A stretch of DNA of 64,000 bases. Source: JAENVT01 sp963805445 (GTDB taxonomy: Bacteria; Actinomycetota; Acidimicrobiia; Acidimicrobiales; Ilumatobacteraceae). The DNA lies in the NCBI GenBank assembly GCA_963805445.1, contig CAWDUI010000008.1:1-64000 (forward strand), in the 5' to 3' direction. Under the pieces are notes generated by a model that was not told where the DNA came from, made no database searches, and saw only the letters and a list, made by a program, of their open reading frames with translations. Below, piece after piece: positions 47,872 to 57,901 of this stretch; position 1 is the first letter of the stretch, and each line of letters begins with the position of its first letter. Both the position numbers and the translations under genes were made by a program.

Positions 47872-49037
47872 CTAGCCGAGCGAGCTGCGGAAGGATTCGG
47901 CGTTGCGCACGAACTCGGCCAGCGAATCGCCGCCGAACTTGCGCTGCGCCTCGGCGGCGACGACGAGCGCGACCATTGTCTCGGCAACGACCCCCATCGC
48001 CGGGACCGCAGTGACATCGGTGCGCTCCTTGAAGCTGACCGTTGACTCCTTGGTCACGACGTCGACCGTCTTCAGCGTCGGTTGGTTGAGGGTGGCCAAG
48101 GGCTTCATCGCGGCCCGCACGACGAGCAGTTCACCGGTCGTCATGCCACCTTCGGTACCACCGGCCAGGGTGGTCTCCCGCCGGTACTCGCCGGTTGCGT
48201 CGTCCCACACGATGGCGTCGTGTGCGGCGCTGCCGCGGCGCCCGGCGCCCTCGAAACCGTCACCGATCTCGACCCCCTTCACCGCCTGGATGCTCATCAC
48301 CGCTTGGGCCAGCGCGGCGTCGATCTTGCGGTCCCAATGCACGTGGCTGCCGAGCCCGATCGGGATGCCGTATCCCAACACCTCGACGACGCCGCCCAGC
48401 GAGTCGCCATCCTTGGCTGCAGCCTTGACCTCGTCGATCATGGCGGCCTCGGCCGCGGCATCGAAGCAGCGCACCGGCGACTCGTCGACCCGGGCGAGAT
48501 CGGCAATCGTCGGCCGTTCGACCGCCTTCGAGCGCACCGCTCCCATCTGGATCACGTGCGACAGGATCGACACCCCCAGCTCGGACAACAGCTTCTTCAC
48601 GACGGCGCCGGCCGCGACCCGTGCAGCCGTCTCGCGGGCACTGGCACGCTCCAGCACATCGCGTGCATCGGTGAAGCCGTACTTCTGCATGCCGACGAGA
48701 TCCGCGTGACCGGGCCGCACCTGGGTGAGGGGGTTCTTCGTCGACGCCGGGTGCCGCAGACATCTCCTCGTGCCACTTGTCGCTGCGGAACCACTCGCTG
48801 TTCTTGATCTCGATGGCGACCGGCGAGCCGAGCGTGCGCCCGTGGCGAACGCCGCCCAGCAACGTCAACTCGTCCTGCTCGAACTTCTGGCGGGGGCCGC
48901 GGCCGTAGCCGAGCCGGCGCCTGGCCATCTCCTCCTGGATCTCCTCGACGGTGATCGACAACCCCGGCGGGCAGTCCCTCGACGATCACGACCAGGGCCT
49001 GGCCATGCGACTCGCCGGCGGTGAGGTATCGAAGCAT
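47872..49037 (-). CDS. aroC: chorismate synthase, two frameshifts
   Basis: About 388 residues. LRYLTAGESHGQALVVIVEG (GESHG signature 1), then after the shift near 48968 ITVEEIQEEMARRRLGYGRG and MSAAPGVDEEPP. After the shift near 48745, RPGHADLVGMQKYGFTDARD with ERASARETAARVAAGAV (signature region) and GGTEGGMTTGELLVVRAAMK with PTLKTVDVVTKEST follow. It uses reduced FMN to make chorismate from EPSP. The stop at 47872 is 5 bp from the aroK start. Confidence 0.95.
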
Positions 49038-49047
49038 CAGGTCAAGG

Positions 49048-49884
49048 CTACTGGCCCCGCGATGCCAACTCCCGCTCTGCCGCGGCCCACATCACCGCTG
49101 GATCGACGTGCGCACCGGTCCACAGTCGCTGCTGCACGACGGCCTGGTGAACCAGCATTCCGAGTCCCTCGACCGTGCGGGCGCCGGCGCTGTTCGGCGG
49201 CAAGCAGGAACGCCGTGCAGCGCGGGTGGTAGACGATGTCGGCGACGACCTGGCCCGGGTGCAACAGGCCGGCATCGCACGGAAGCTCTGTCGAACCCAT
49301 GCCGACCGACGTCGCATTGACCACGATGTCGCACTCGCGCGAGCTGTCCCGACGTCACCAACCGACGCGACCGCACCTGCCAGTGCGGCCGCAGCGATCG
49401 CCCGCTCGAGTCGACCGGTTGACGACCGTGATGCGCGATGCCCCGGCAGCGGGCGACGGCGTCGATGATCGCTCGAGCGGCGCCACCGCCACCGATCACG
49501 CCGACGTGGCTTGCGATGATCTCGACACCTTGCGCCGCCAACGAAGCCACGAATCCGGCGCCGTCGGTGCTGTAGCCCTTGAGGCGGCCGTCGTCGAGCA
49601 CCACGACCGTGTTGACACTGCGCAGTGCGGCCGCTGCCGGGTCCAGCTCGTCGACGAGCGCGGCCACGGCCTCCTTGTGCGGCATCGTGACCGAGAGTCC
49701 ACCGAGGCCGAACACGCGCATTGCATCGAGCGCCGCATCCGCGCAACCTGGCGCGACATCGAACGCGGTGTAGACCCAGTCGACCCCAGTTGCGGCGAAG
49801 CCTGCGTTGTGCAGGGCCGGCGACAGGCTGTGACGAGACCGGGCTGCCGATGAGGGCGGCGAGGCGCGTGCTTGCCGAGATCAC
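49048..49884 (-). CDS. aroE: shikimate dehydrogenase, several frameshifts
   Basis: About 277 residues. RLAALIGSPVS followed after repair by HSLSPALHNAGFAATGVD (shikimate-binding SxSxxxHN). LGGLSVTMPHKEAVAALVDE contains the catalytic Lys in TxPxK, RSVNTVVVLDDGRLKGYSTD contains NT...G.N/STD, and HVGVIGGGGAARAIIDAVAR is the NADP site GGGGAA. NATSVGMGSTELPCDAG and EGLGMLVHQAVVQQRLWTG end it. At least three shifts lie between about 49830 and 49190. The ATG overlaps the mltG stop as ATGA. Confidence 0.9.
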   Translation of the reverse strand: MISASTRLAALIGSPVSSQPVAGPAQRRLRRNWGRLGLHRVRCRARLRGCGARCNARVRPRWTLGHDAAQGGRGRARRRAGPGSGRTAQCQHGRGARRRPPQGLQHRRRRIRGFVGGARCRDHRKPRRRDRWRWRRSSDHRRRRPLPGHRASRSSTGRLERAIAAAALAGAVASVGDVGTARASATSWSMRRRSAWVRQSFRAMPACCTRARSSPTSSTTRAARRSCLPPNSAGARTVEGLGMLVHQAVVQQRLWTGAHVDPAVMWAAAERELASRGQ

Positions 49885-51071
49885 CCCAGCAACCCGAGGT
49901 CGCGGGCGTGCTGCACGTTGGCGTCGTGCTGTTCGATCGTGGCCGAGAATGCATGTCGACCGTCTTCGTCGGCGACCACGTAGAACAGGTAGTGGCAGTC
50001 GGTCGGGTCGGGCAGGGCTTGGCAGATCGGGTCGCCTTGCGACGGGTCCGGTGCGGGATTGACGACCGCTTGGATCGACGCTCGACCGGGGTTGGCGATC
50101 GGGGTCGGAGGCAGACCGGTGTGCATGTAGGTGTTGTACGGCGTATCGACCTGGCTCAGGGCGGTGGGTGAGGCGTCGGCGGGTTGTCCGTACAGCAACG
50201 TCGCGTCGATCTGCAACGGCATGCCGAGCGCCAGGCGATTGAGGATGACCCGAGCGATCTTCGGACGGTCTTCGTCGATCTTGGCTTCCTTCTCGATCAT
50301 CGAGGCGATGATCAGGACCTGGTACGCCGACAGCTGTTCGGGGTAGGCCTTGGCGACCACGTCCTCCTGACGAAGGACGAGGTCCATCAGATCGGCCATG
50401 CGCTGGGCGACATGGGCCGGCGTCTCGTCGGCCGAGACCTGGTAGGTGTCGGGGAAGAGCAAGCCCTCCATCGACGTCAGACCCTCCGGCTGGCCGGGCA
50501 CGGTCGAGCGAACCGAGCCGTCGGTGACCGCGGTCATGAACGCCAACGGATCGGTTCGGGGCAGCTTGGCCGACAGCCGATCACTCATCTTCTGCAGCGT
50601 GAAACCCTCCGGGAAGGTGACCTTCGTGTAGGTCAGCGAGGGCGGTGTGCGGAGTACCCGCATCACGTTGCCGAGGTGGTCGCGTGGCCGGATCTCGTAG
50701 TCGCCGGGCGTCAGCGTCAGCCCGCCGTTGTGGTCGACGTAGTAGCGGAACACTCGGGCATTGGTGATGAGCCCGCGGTCCTGCAAGCGCTCGGAGACCG
50801 TTTCGACCGTGTCGGTCGGCAGTACTTTGAACACCTCGACGGCGCCCGGATCACCCGACGGATTGACCTGGCGGAGGTACCACAGCCCGACGCATCCGGC
50901 AACGATCAGACCGACGACCGCCGCCATCCCGGCCAAGTACACGAGGTACTTGATCGAGCGATGCTGGCGGCGCGGGCGTTCGATCACCAGCGCATCCGTG
51001 ACGTCGGGATCGTCCCATGGATCGTGCTTCCACTCGCGTTCTTCGAGCGTGGTTGGGCGCCTGCCGATCAC
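49881..51071 (-). CDS. mltG: endolytic murein transglycosylase MltG (YceG)
   Basis: 396 residues, intact. A cytosolic N-terminus rich in charges is followed by one membrane segment (YLVYLAGMAAVVGLIVAGCV, residues about 42-62). A LysM-like region (AVEVFKVLPTDTVETVSERL) comes next, then the YceG catalytic domain with SYQVLIIASMIEKEA-type helix YQVLIIASMIEKEAKIDEDR (catalytic Glu), LALGMPLQIDATLLYGQP and YNTYMHTGLPPTPIANPGRA. It cuts nascent peptidoglycan strands in the membrane. It is coupled to aroE and ruvX by ATGA overlaps. Confidence 0.94.
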   Translation of the reverse strand: MIGRRPTTLEEREWKHDPWDDPDVTDALVIERPRRQHRSIKYLVYLAGMAAVVGLIVAGCVGLWYLRQVNPSGDPGAVEVFKVLPTDTVETVSERLQDRGLITNARVFRYYVDHNGGLTLTPGDYEIRPRDHLGNVMRVLRTPPSLTYTKVTFPEGFTLQKMSDRLSAKLPRTDPLAFMTAVTDGSVRSTVPGQPEGLTSMEGLLFPDTYQVSADETPAHVAQRMADLMDLVLRQEDVVAKAYPEQLSAYQVLIIASMIEKEAKIDEDRPKIARVILNRLALGMPLQIDATLLYGQPADASPTALSQVDTPYNTYMHTGLPPTPIANPGRASIQAVVNPAPDPSQGDPICQALPDPTDCHYLFYVVADEDGRHAFSATIEQHDANVQHARDLGLLG

Positions 51072-51502
51072 GCCGACCCGCCCGCATCCAGCCAGTTCTG
51101 CAGCATGACTGCCGCAGCGATCTTGTCGACGATTCGCCGCCGCGCCTGGGCGCGCATCTTGGCCTCGATCATCGCCTGATCGGCGGTCACCGTGGTGCGT
51201 CGCTCGTCGAAGGTCACAACCGGCACGTGCACAACGGTAGCCAGCGCCGCTGCCTCATCGATGGCAGCCTTGGCCGCGGGACCTTCCGAGCCGTTCATGT
51301 TCAGCGGCAGGCCGACCACGACGACATCGGCTTCTTCCTCCAGCACGAGCTTGGCGATCGCCTCGTGATCGCGACGCGTGCTGCCACTTCGGTGCAGCAC
51401 CTGCAATGGCGTCGCGATGGTGCCCGTGCGATCCCCGATGGCCACCCCGATGCGCTTCGACCCCAGATCGAGCCCGAGAGCACGGATCGCCGGACGGGTC
51501 AC
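51068..51502 (-). CDS. ruvX: RuvX/YqgF pre-16S rRNA processing nuclease
   Basis: 144 residues, intact. IRALGLDLGSKRIGVAIGDR (RNase H-fold DxGxxRxGVAxxD), VVVVGLPLNMNGSEGPAAKA and VPVVTFDERRTTVTADQAMI (DERxTT) show the conserved acidic residues. RRIVDKIAAAVMLQNWLDAG ends the protein (DxxAAxxxLQxxLD). It is a Holliday-resolvase-like fold thought to act in 16S 5'-end maturation. The GTG overlaps the alaS stop; alaS-ruvX-mltG is a conserved trio. Confidence 0.94.
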   Translation of the reverse strand: MTRPAIRALGLDLGSKRIGVAIGDRTGTIATPLQVLHRSGSTRRDHEAIAKLVLEEEADVVVVGLPLNMNGSEGPAAKAAIDEAAALATVVHVPVVTFDERRTTVTADQAMIEAKMRAQARRRIVDKIAAAVMLQNWLDAGGSA

Positions 51503-54103
51503 TGCGCGGCCGCCTCCGCAGCGATCCGCAATGCCTCGTCGAGACCCTCGGGGTTCTTGCCACCCGCTGTGGCGATGTCGCCCTTGCCGCCGCCGCCGCC
51601 ACCGACCGCTTTGGCGGCGTCCTTGATCAGGTCTCCGGCGACCTTTCCGGATTCTGGCGTCACGGCCGCCACCAGTGAGACGCCGCCCGTGTCGGTCACG
51701 CCTCCGAGCACCACGGTGTGCACGCCGGGTTGCTGGCGAACGGCAATGGACAGGTCGCGCAGATCGCCCGGGCTGATGCCGTCGACGCGGGCGACGACGA
51801 CACCGCCCGATCCTGCGGCCGCCAACTCGGCGGCCCGGCCACTGGCCAGTTGCCCGCGCAACGCCTTGATCTCGTCGTGCAGCGACTTGATCTCGTCGAG
51901 CCGACGCTGCACCCCCGTGACCAGTTCCTCTGCATTCGAGCCGACGAGACGAGCCGCATCACCGAGCAACTTCTCGTCGCGCTGCAGCAGGCGCACCGAG
52001 TTCTCCCCGGTGACCGCTTCGATGCGGCGCAGGTTGGACCCGATCGACGACTCACTGACGATCTTGATGAGGCCGATGTCGCCCGCAGCGCGAACGTGCG
52101 TGCCCCCGCACAGCTCGATCGAATTGCCGACCTCGAGCACCCGCACGATCTCGCCGTACTTGTCACCGAAGAAGGCGATGGCTCCCAGCGAGGTGGCTTC
52201 GTCCTTCGTGGTCTCGAAGGCGCGCGCCGGAGCGTTGGCGAGGGTCTCGGCGTTGGCGATCCGCTCGATCTCGGCGATCTCGGCGTCGGTGACGGCGTCG
52301 TAGTGACTGAAGTCGAAACGAAGCCGTTCGGGAGCCACCAGCGAGCCGGCCTGCTTCACGTGCTCGCCCAACACCTTGCGCAGCGCGTAGTGCAGGACGT
52401 GAGTCCCGGTGTGGTTGCGACGGATCGCGGCCCGACGATCGACATCGATCGAGGCTGTCACCGGCGCGCCCGCTACCAGTGTGCCGCTGACGATCCTCGC
52501 CGTGTGCCGGCGAAGGCCCGGCAAGGCGAACGTGGTGTCGAGCACGTCCGCCCGGCCACCATCGCCGGACGTGATGGTGCCGGTGTCGCCGACCTGGCCA
52601 CCGCTCTCGGCATAGAAGGGCGTGCGATCGAGGAACAGCTCGACCGTGCCGTCGGCGTTCGGTACGACGGCCAGCAGGCGAGACTCGGTGGTGTCGTCGG
52701 TGTAGCCGAGGAACTCGGTCACGCCGAACTGCTCGACGATCTCTCGATACACGTCGAGCCGATCGTCGTCGGTTGCAGTTCCCTTGCGAGCGGCTTTGGC
52801 CCGCTGCCGCTGGGCCTGCATCTCTGTGTCGAACCCGACCGTGTCGACGGCGACGTTGCGCTCGCCGGCGATCTCCTCGGTGAGCTCGAGCGGGAACCCG
52901 TAGGTGTCGTGCAGCAAGAAGGCGGTCGATCCGGGCAACTCGGTGCGGTCGCCGCGCAACTCGTCTTCGAGGATCGACAGACCGTTCTTCAACGTCTGGC
53001 GGAAGCGCTCTTCCTCGCGAGTCAGCACGCCGACGATGAAGTCGCGGTTCTTGGAGACGTCGGGATAGGCGTTGCCCATGAGGTCGACCGCGGTGTCGAC
53101 CAGCGACGGCATGACCAGCTTCTCGGTTCCCAGGAGGTACGCGTAGCGAACGGCTCGCCGGATGATCCGCCGCAGCACGTAGCCACGACCCTCGTTCGAC
53201 GGGAACACGCCATCGCTGACCAGCATCGTGCTGCTGCGGGCATGCTCGGCGAGCACACGCATCGCGAACGTGTCGCGGTCTTCGTAGTCGCCGGCCGAGT
53301 AGGACTTGCCCGTGAGACTGCACGCCTGATCGATCAGCGGCAGCATCAGGTCGGTCTCCCAGACCGAGTCGACGCCCTGCAGCAGGCACAGCATTCGCTC
53401 CAGCCCGAGACCGGTGTCGATCGACGGCTTCGGCAGCAACGTGCGGCTGCCGTCGGGCGCCTGGTTGTACTGCATGAAGACCAGGTTCCAGAACTCCATG
53501 AAGCGGTCACCGAGCGGGTCGCCGAGGGGGCCACCGTCCGGACCGAATGCGGCACCGCGGTCGATGTGGATCTCGCTGCACGGCCCACACGGCCCCGTAT
53601 CGCCCATCTGCCAGAAGTTGTCCTTGTCGCCGAGGCGTTGGATGCGTTCCATCGGCACGCCGACCTGCTCGTGCCAGATCGCTTCGGCTTCGTCGTCACT
53701 GTCGTGCACGGTGATCCACAGCCGGTCGCCGTCGATGCCGAACGTCTCGGTCGTCAGCTCCCAGCTCCACGGGATGATCTCGCTCTTGAAGTAGTCGCCG
53801 AAGCTGAAGTTGCCGAGCATCTCGAAGAACACGAGGTGACGCTTGGTGCGCCCCACATCGTCGAGGTCGTTGTGCTTCCCGCCGGCTCGTGCACACTTCT
53901 GGCTGCTGACCGCACGCCGGTAGGCCGGCACCTCGTCACCGACGAAGTACGGCTTGAACGGCACCATGCCGGCGACGGTGAACAGGACCGTCGGATCATG
54001 CGGGATCAAACTTGCCGACGGCACCACCGTGTGGGCGCGCGCCGGCGAAGAAATCGATGAAGGCGTCGCGCAGCTGATCGGCGGTCTGTGGTGGTGTAGC
54101 CAT
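51499..54103 (-). CDS. alaS: alanyl-tRNA synthetase, one frameshift
   Basis: About 867 residues. ATG at 54103: ATPPQTADQLRDAFIDFFAG, then after removing one C near 54038 HTVVPSASLIPHDPTVLFTV. The class II core reads GKHNDLDDVGRTKRHLVFFE and MLGNFSFGDYFKSEIIPWSW; the motif 3 region is KPSIDTGLGLERMLCLLQGV. The editing domain has RRNHTGTHVLHYALRKVLGE (HxxxH zinc site) and NSIELCGGTHVRAAGDIGLI (CxGTH). The C-Ala domain has AAAGSGGVVVARVDGISPGD and a Gly-rich KAVGGGGGGKGDIATAGGK. Five bases would normally hold a ribosome site, but TAGGCT lies 9 nt before the ATG, suggesting a very short leader. Confidence 0.96.
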
Positions 54104-54124
54104 GGAGTCGCCAGCCTACCGAGG

Positions 54125-54130
54125 TAGTTT
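54125..54130 (+). promoter_or_regulatory. leaderless -10 of the Cys-rich gene
   Basis: TAGTTT, six bases (CGGCGC), then the GTG start at 54137. The alaS start is only 33 bp away on the other strand, with its own TAGGCT at 54113-54118. Confidence 0.5.
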
Positions 54131-54136
54131 CGGCGC

Positions 54137-54883
54137 GTGCCCAAGCATTCCGACAGCCCTGCCGGCCCCCCACTCGACCGCCACGAATGGATCAGCTTCG
54201 AAGACGATCACGACCGGCGGACCTGGGTGTTCGACGCCACGTTCCTGCGCTCGAACTGGAGCTGCATCTACGGTGCCGGTTGCAAGGGAGTGCTCGACGA
54301 GGACGCCACGGCATTGGCGCAGGGGTGTTGCAGCCACGGTGCGCACTTCATCGACGATGACGACGTGCAGACGGTCCTCGATGCCTTGACCAGGTTGGAG
54401 CCACGGCACTGGCAGAACTACAAGAAGGGCCACAACAAGGGGGTGCTGGAGACCGAGGATGGCGCGACCAAGACCCGAGTCGTCAAGGGCGCATGCATCT
54501 TCCACAACGAGCCCGACTTCCCGGGCGGCGCCGGTTGTGCATTGCACATTGCCGCGATCGAGGCGGGCGAGCGCTACATCGATTGGAAGCCCGACGTGTG
54601 CTGGCAGTTGCCGCTGCGGCTGGAGCACCACACCGACGACAATGGCTACGTCACCTCGACCCTGCGTGAGTGGAAGCGGCGCGATTGGGGCGATGGCGGC
54701 GCCGACTTCCACTGGTGGTGCACCGAGAGCTCCGACGCGTTCATCGGCCGCGTGCCGGCCTACCAGTACCTGCGCGACGAGATCATCGAGATGGTCGGCC
54801 AAGCGGCGTACGACCAGATGGTGATCCAGCTCGAACGCCCGAAGTGGACGCCGCTGCCCCACCCCGCGGTCCGCAAGCGCTGA
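54137..54883 (+). CDS. cysteine-rich metal-binding-like protein (YkgJ/DUF3109 type)
   Basis: 248 residues, intact, soluble. Cys clusters are spaced as in proteins proposed to chelate zinc or iron: LRSNWSCIYGAGCKGV (residues about 39-50), AQGCCSHGAHFID, VVKGACIFHNEPDFPGGAGC and ALHIAAIEAGERYIDWKPDV with VCWQLPLRLEHH. The C-x(n)-GC-ALH...KPxVCWQLPL order is that of YkgJ-like domains. A conserved WTxDGxxDFHWWC-like segment (GDGGADFHWWCTESSDAFIG) follows. Function unknown; a cofactor-handling or redox role is possible. Divergent from alaS. Confidence 0.6.
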   Translation: MPKHSDSPAGPPLDRHEWISFEDDHDRRTWVFDATFLRSNWSCIYGAGCKGVLDEDATALAQGCCSHGAHFIDDDDVQTVLDALTRLEPRHWQNYKKGHNKGVLETEDGATKTRVVKGACIFHNEPDFPGGAGCALHIAAIEAGERYIDWKPDVCWQLPLRLEHHTDDNGYVTSTLREWKRRDWGDGGADFHWWCTESSDAFIGRVPAYQYLRDEIIEMVGQAAYDQMVIQLERPKWTPLPHPAVRKR

Positions 54884-54926
54884 CACGACGAAACCGTCGA
54901 TCTCACTGTCGCTTGGCCGAACTGAG

Positions 54927-56763
54927 TTAGGCGCTGACCTTCTTGTTGGCCTTGCGGCGCTCCTCGAGCCCGAGGTGGCGCTTGCGGATGCGGATCGCCT
55001 TCGGCGTCACTTCCACCAACTCGTCCTCGACGATCCACTCGATCGCTGTTTCGAGGGTGTGGATCTTCGGACTCGGCAACTTCACGGCGTCGTCGTGGCT
55101 GTGGGTGCGGATGTTGTTCTTCTCCTTGGCACGCACGGCGTTGATCACCATCTCGTCGTCGCGGGCACACTCGCCGACGACCATGCCTTCGTAGACCTGT
55201 TCGCCGGGGTTGACGAAGAACTGCCCGCTGAGCTGGAGCTTGTCGAGGGCGTAGCCGGTGGTCTGGCCGACCCGGTCGGAGACCATGGCCCCGCCACGAG
55301 AGTCGGGCATGTCGCCGGCCCACGGCATCCAGCCCATGTGGTGCTGGTGCAGCAGCGCCGTGCCACGCGTGGTGGTCATCAGCAGCGAGCGGAACCCGAT
55401 CAGCCCACGGCTCGGGCACTCGAAGGTGACGATCGTGCGGCCGGCATCGCCGGTACGCAGGTCGGTGATGCGTCCTTTGCGCGGCGCCAGTTCCTGCGTG
55501 ACGGTGCCGACGTGCTCGTCGGGTACGTCGCAGACGCCGCGCTCTTGCGGCTCGAAGCGCTTGCCGTTGACTTCCTTGGTGATCACCTCCGGGCGGCTGA
55601 CCTGCAGCTCGTACCCCTCGCGTCGCATCGACTCGATCAGCACTGCCAACTGCAGTTCGCCGCGGCCGGCCACCTCGATCACGTCGGGTGAGCCGGTTTC
55701 GAACAACTTGATCGAGACGTTGCCGAGCAGTTCCTTGTTCAGACGATCGACCAGGTGACGGCTGGTGACGTACTTGCCGTCACGACCGGCGAACGGAGAC
55801 GTGTTGACGCCGAACGTCATGCGCAGCACCGGCTCGTCGACGACCAGCCGGGTCAAGGCGATCGGGCGTCTCCGCCGAGGCGATGGTGTCACCGATCTCG
55901 ACCTCTGGGAAGCCGGCGACGACGAACAGGTCGCCCGCCGACAGCACGTCGACCTCGTTACGGCTGACGCCCTCGAACGCCATGAGCTGCGTCAGGCGCC
56001 GCTTCAGCGGCGCTTCGCCTTCGTGGAACTCCGCCTCCAGCAATGCCACGGTCTCGCCTCGGCGCATCACGCCGTTGACGACGCGCCCGATGGCCAGGCG
56101 ACCGAGGTACTCGCTGGCGTCGAGGGTGGTGACCATCGCCTGCAGCGGCGCCGCCGGGTCGCCCGATGGCGCAGGAATCGCCTCGATGATCGTGTCGAGC
56201 AGCGGCGCCAGATCGGCGTCGTCGCCGGGCATGCCGATGCCGCGGATGGCCTTGCCTTCGCGGGCAACGGCCGAGATGATCTCGAAGTCGATGTGGTGGT
56301 CGCCGGCATCGAGGTCGATGAACAGCTGGTAGATCTCGTCGAGCACCTCGTCGGCGCGGGCGTCGCCACGGTCGACCTTGTTGATGATGACGATCGCCGG
56401 CAGGTCGAGCGCCAAGGCCTTCTGCAACACGTACCGGGTCTGGGGCAGCGGGCCTTCGGCGGCATCGACGAGCAACAGCACGCCGTCGACCATCGTCAGG
56501 GCGCGTTCGACCTCGCCGCCGAAGTCGGCGTGGCCGGGCGTGTCGACCAGGTTGATCTTGACGCCCTTCCAGGTGATGGAAGCCGCCTTGGCCAAGATGG
56601 TGATGCCACGCTCGCGCTCTTGGTCGTTGGAGTCCATGACACGATCGACCACCGCCTGGTGGGCCGCGAAGGTCCCGGTGGCGCGCAGGAGCGCGTCGAC
56701 AAGAGTGGTTTTGCCATGGTCGACATGGGCGACCAGGGCAACGTTACGAAGAGAAGTAGACAT
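54927..56763 (-). CDS. typA: ribosome-associated GTPase TypA/BipA, one frameshift
   Basis: About 611 residues. The G domain has LRNVALVAHVDHGKTTLVDA (G1), QERERGITILAKAASITWKG (G2 with RGITI), LVDTPGHADFGGEVERALTM (G3) and VIINKVDRGDARADEV (G4 NKVD). Domain II carries AIGRVVNGVMRRGETVALLE. After removing one base near 55866, PIALTRLVVDEPVLRMTFGV with NTSPFAGRDGKYVTSRHLVD (TypA-specific) follows, and the C-terminal domain has KNNIRTHSHDDAVKLPSPK (SxD...LxxP). It acts in ribosome assembly and stress. Confidence 0.95.
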
Positions 56764-56810
56764 GACCTATCAGGGGGGTGTTGAGGCGGACAATGCCAGC
56801 TTCCTGCGGT

Positions 56811-56999
56811 TCAGTCTTCGGACTCGTCTTCTTCATCGTCATCGAACGTGACGCCGTACTTCTCCGCAAGCGCGGCGTACTCGTCGTCTTGAGTTGGTTG
56901 ATGATGATCGTTGCTTCCGAATCCCAGATCGAATGCACTGGGACCAGCTTGCTTCAGCTTTCGCGCTTCTTCGAAGCGGCGATGACGACCCTTCTTCAC
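56811..56999 (-). CDS. 62-residue acidic-tailed small protein, unknown
   Basis: KKGRHRRFEEARKLKQAG is a basic helical start. The middle reads SAFDLGFGSNDHHQPTQDDE and YAALAEKYGVTFDDDEEDES is the strongly acidic end. Basic-to-acidic polarity and size suggest a nucleic-acid or protein-binding accessory factor. It lies 47 bp upstream of typA in the same direction and may be cotranscribed. The GTG start at 56999 gives VKKGRH; TAGGTT lies 13 nt upstream. Codon use matches neighbours and the next gene is clearly separate, so I regard it as real, but no family is recognised. Confidence 0.6.
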   Translation of the reverse strand: MKKGRHRRFEEARKLKQAGPSAFDLGFGSNDHHQPTQDDEYAALAEKYGVTFDDDEEDESED

Positions 57000-57115
57000 G
57001 GTAGGGCTCCCGAACCTAGAGAGTTGACATTGGACGCCACTCTACCTGCTTGCGACCGCAACATGCAGCATCCCCCCAGGTAGCGGGTGTCACTCGCCGG
57101 GCCGGTTGTGGCACG

Positions 57116-57881
57116 ATGGCCGGAATGGGCCGTATTGCAGCACTCCTGAACCAAAAAGGCGGTGTCGGCAAGACCACCGTCACCTTGGGACTGGCCTCGG
57201 CGGCGGCCAATGCAGGGCACCACGTGCTGGTCGTCGACCTCGATCCGCAGGGTTCGAGCACCTGGGTGCTCGGCCACGATCCACACGACGAACAGGCCTC
57301 GGCGGCCGACGTCATCGGCGACGGGAACGCCCACCTCACGGTTCTCGCCTCGCATTGGGGCCCGGAGGTCGATGTGGTCCCGTCGTCACCGACCCTGCAG
57401 GAGCACGAGACCGGGTCTCCCGGGCGCCTGCGCAGAGGCACTGCACGGTTTGGCAGGCCACTACGACGCGGTGCTGATCGACTGCCCGCCCTCGCTCGGC
57501 AACTTGACCATGAGCGGACTGATCGCCGCTGACCTGGCCGTGATCGTCGTCGAACCAGCTGCTCTGGGTCTCCGAGGCATCGGCGCAGTTGCCGATGCGA
57601 TCGACGACGTCTGGAACGAGCACAACACCGATCTCGAACTGGCCGGGGTGATCGTCAACAAGGTCCCGCCGATCAGCGGCGAAGCCGACCGGCGCTACGA
57701 CGAGCTGGCCCGCATCGTCGGTCGCAAGACGATCTGGCAACCATCGGTGCCACAGCGAGTGATCGTCAATCAGGCCATCGGCGAGCGCCGCGCGATCCAC
57801 TCGTACGGCGCCCGATCCGCCGATGTCAGCGAGGCGTTCGACAAGCTGTGGGCCAAGTTGCGCAGAGCGGCTCGCTCGTAG
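57116..57881 (+). CDS. ParA/Soj-like ATPase, one frameshift
   Basis: About 254 residues. RIAALLNQKGGVGKTTVTLG (deviant Walker A KGGVGKT with signature Lys), HVLVVDLDPQGSSTWVLGHD (Walker A' / DPQG) and, after removing one A near 57434, EALHGLAGHYDAVLIDCPPS (Walker B) with VIVVEPAALGLRGIGAVADA complete the domain. It is divergent from the 62-aa gene, and no parB-like gene or centromere-like repeats lie nearby, so it is probably an orphan ParA acting on protein or vesicle positioning rather than chromosome partition. Start at ATG 57116 or 57125; neither has a ribosome site. Confidence 0.85.
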
Positions 57882-57901
57882 CACGCGCCGTCGATGTCGG
57901 A

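Noticed and set aside
51718..54060. 780-codon open frame on the strand opposite alaS
   Set aside because: alaS is intact by motif on the other strand; long antisense frames are expected at this GC content. The translation shows no domain and mirrors the codon structure of AlaS.
57116..57881. ParA-like gene as the chromosome partition locus or replication origin region
   Set aside because: No parB-like gene, parS-like palindromes, dnaA, gidB or DnaA boxes nearby.
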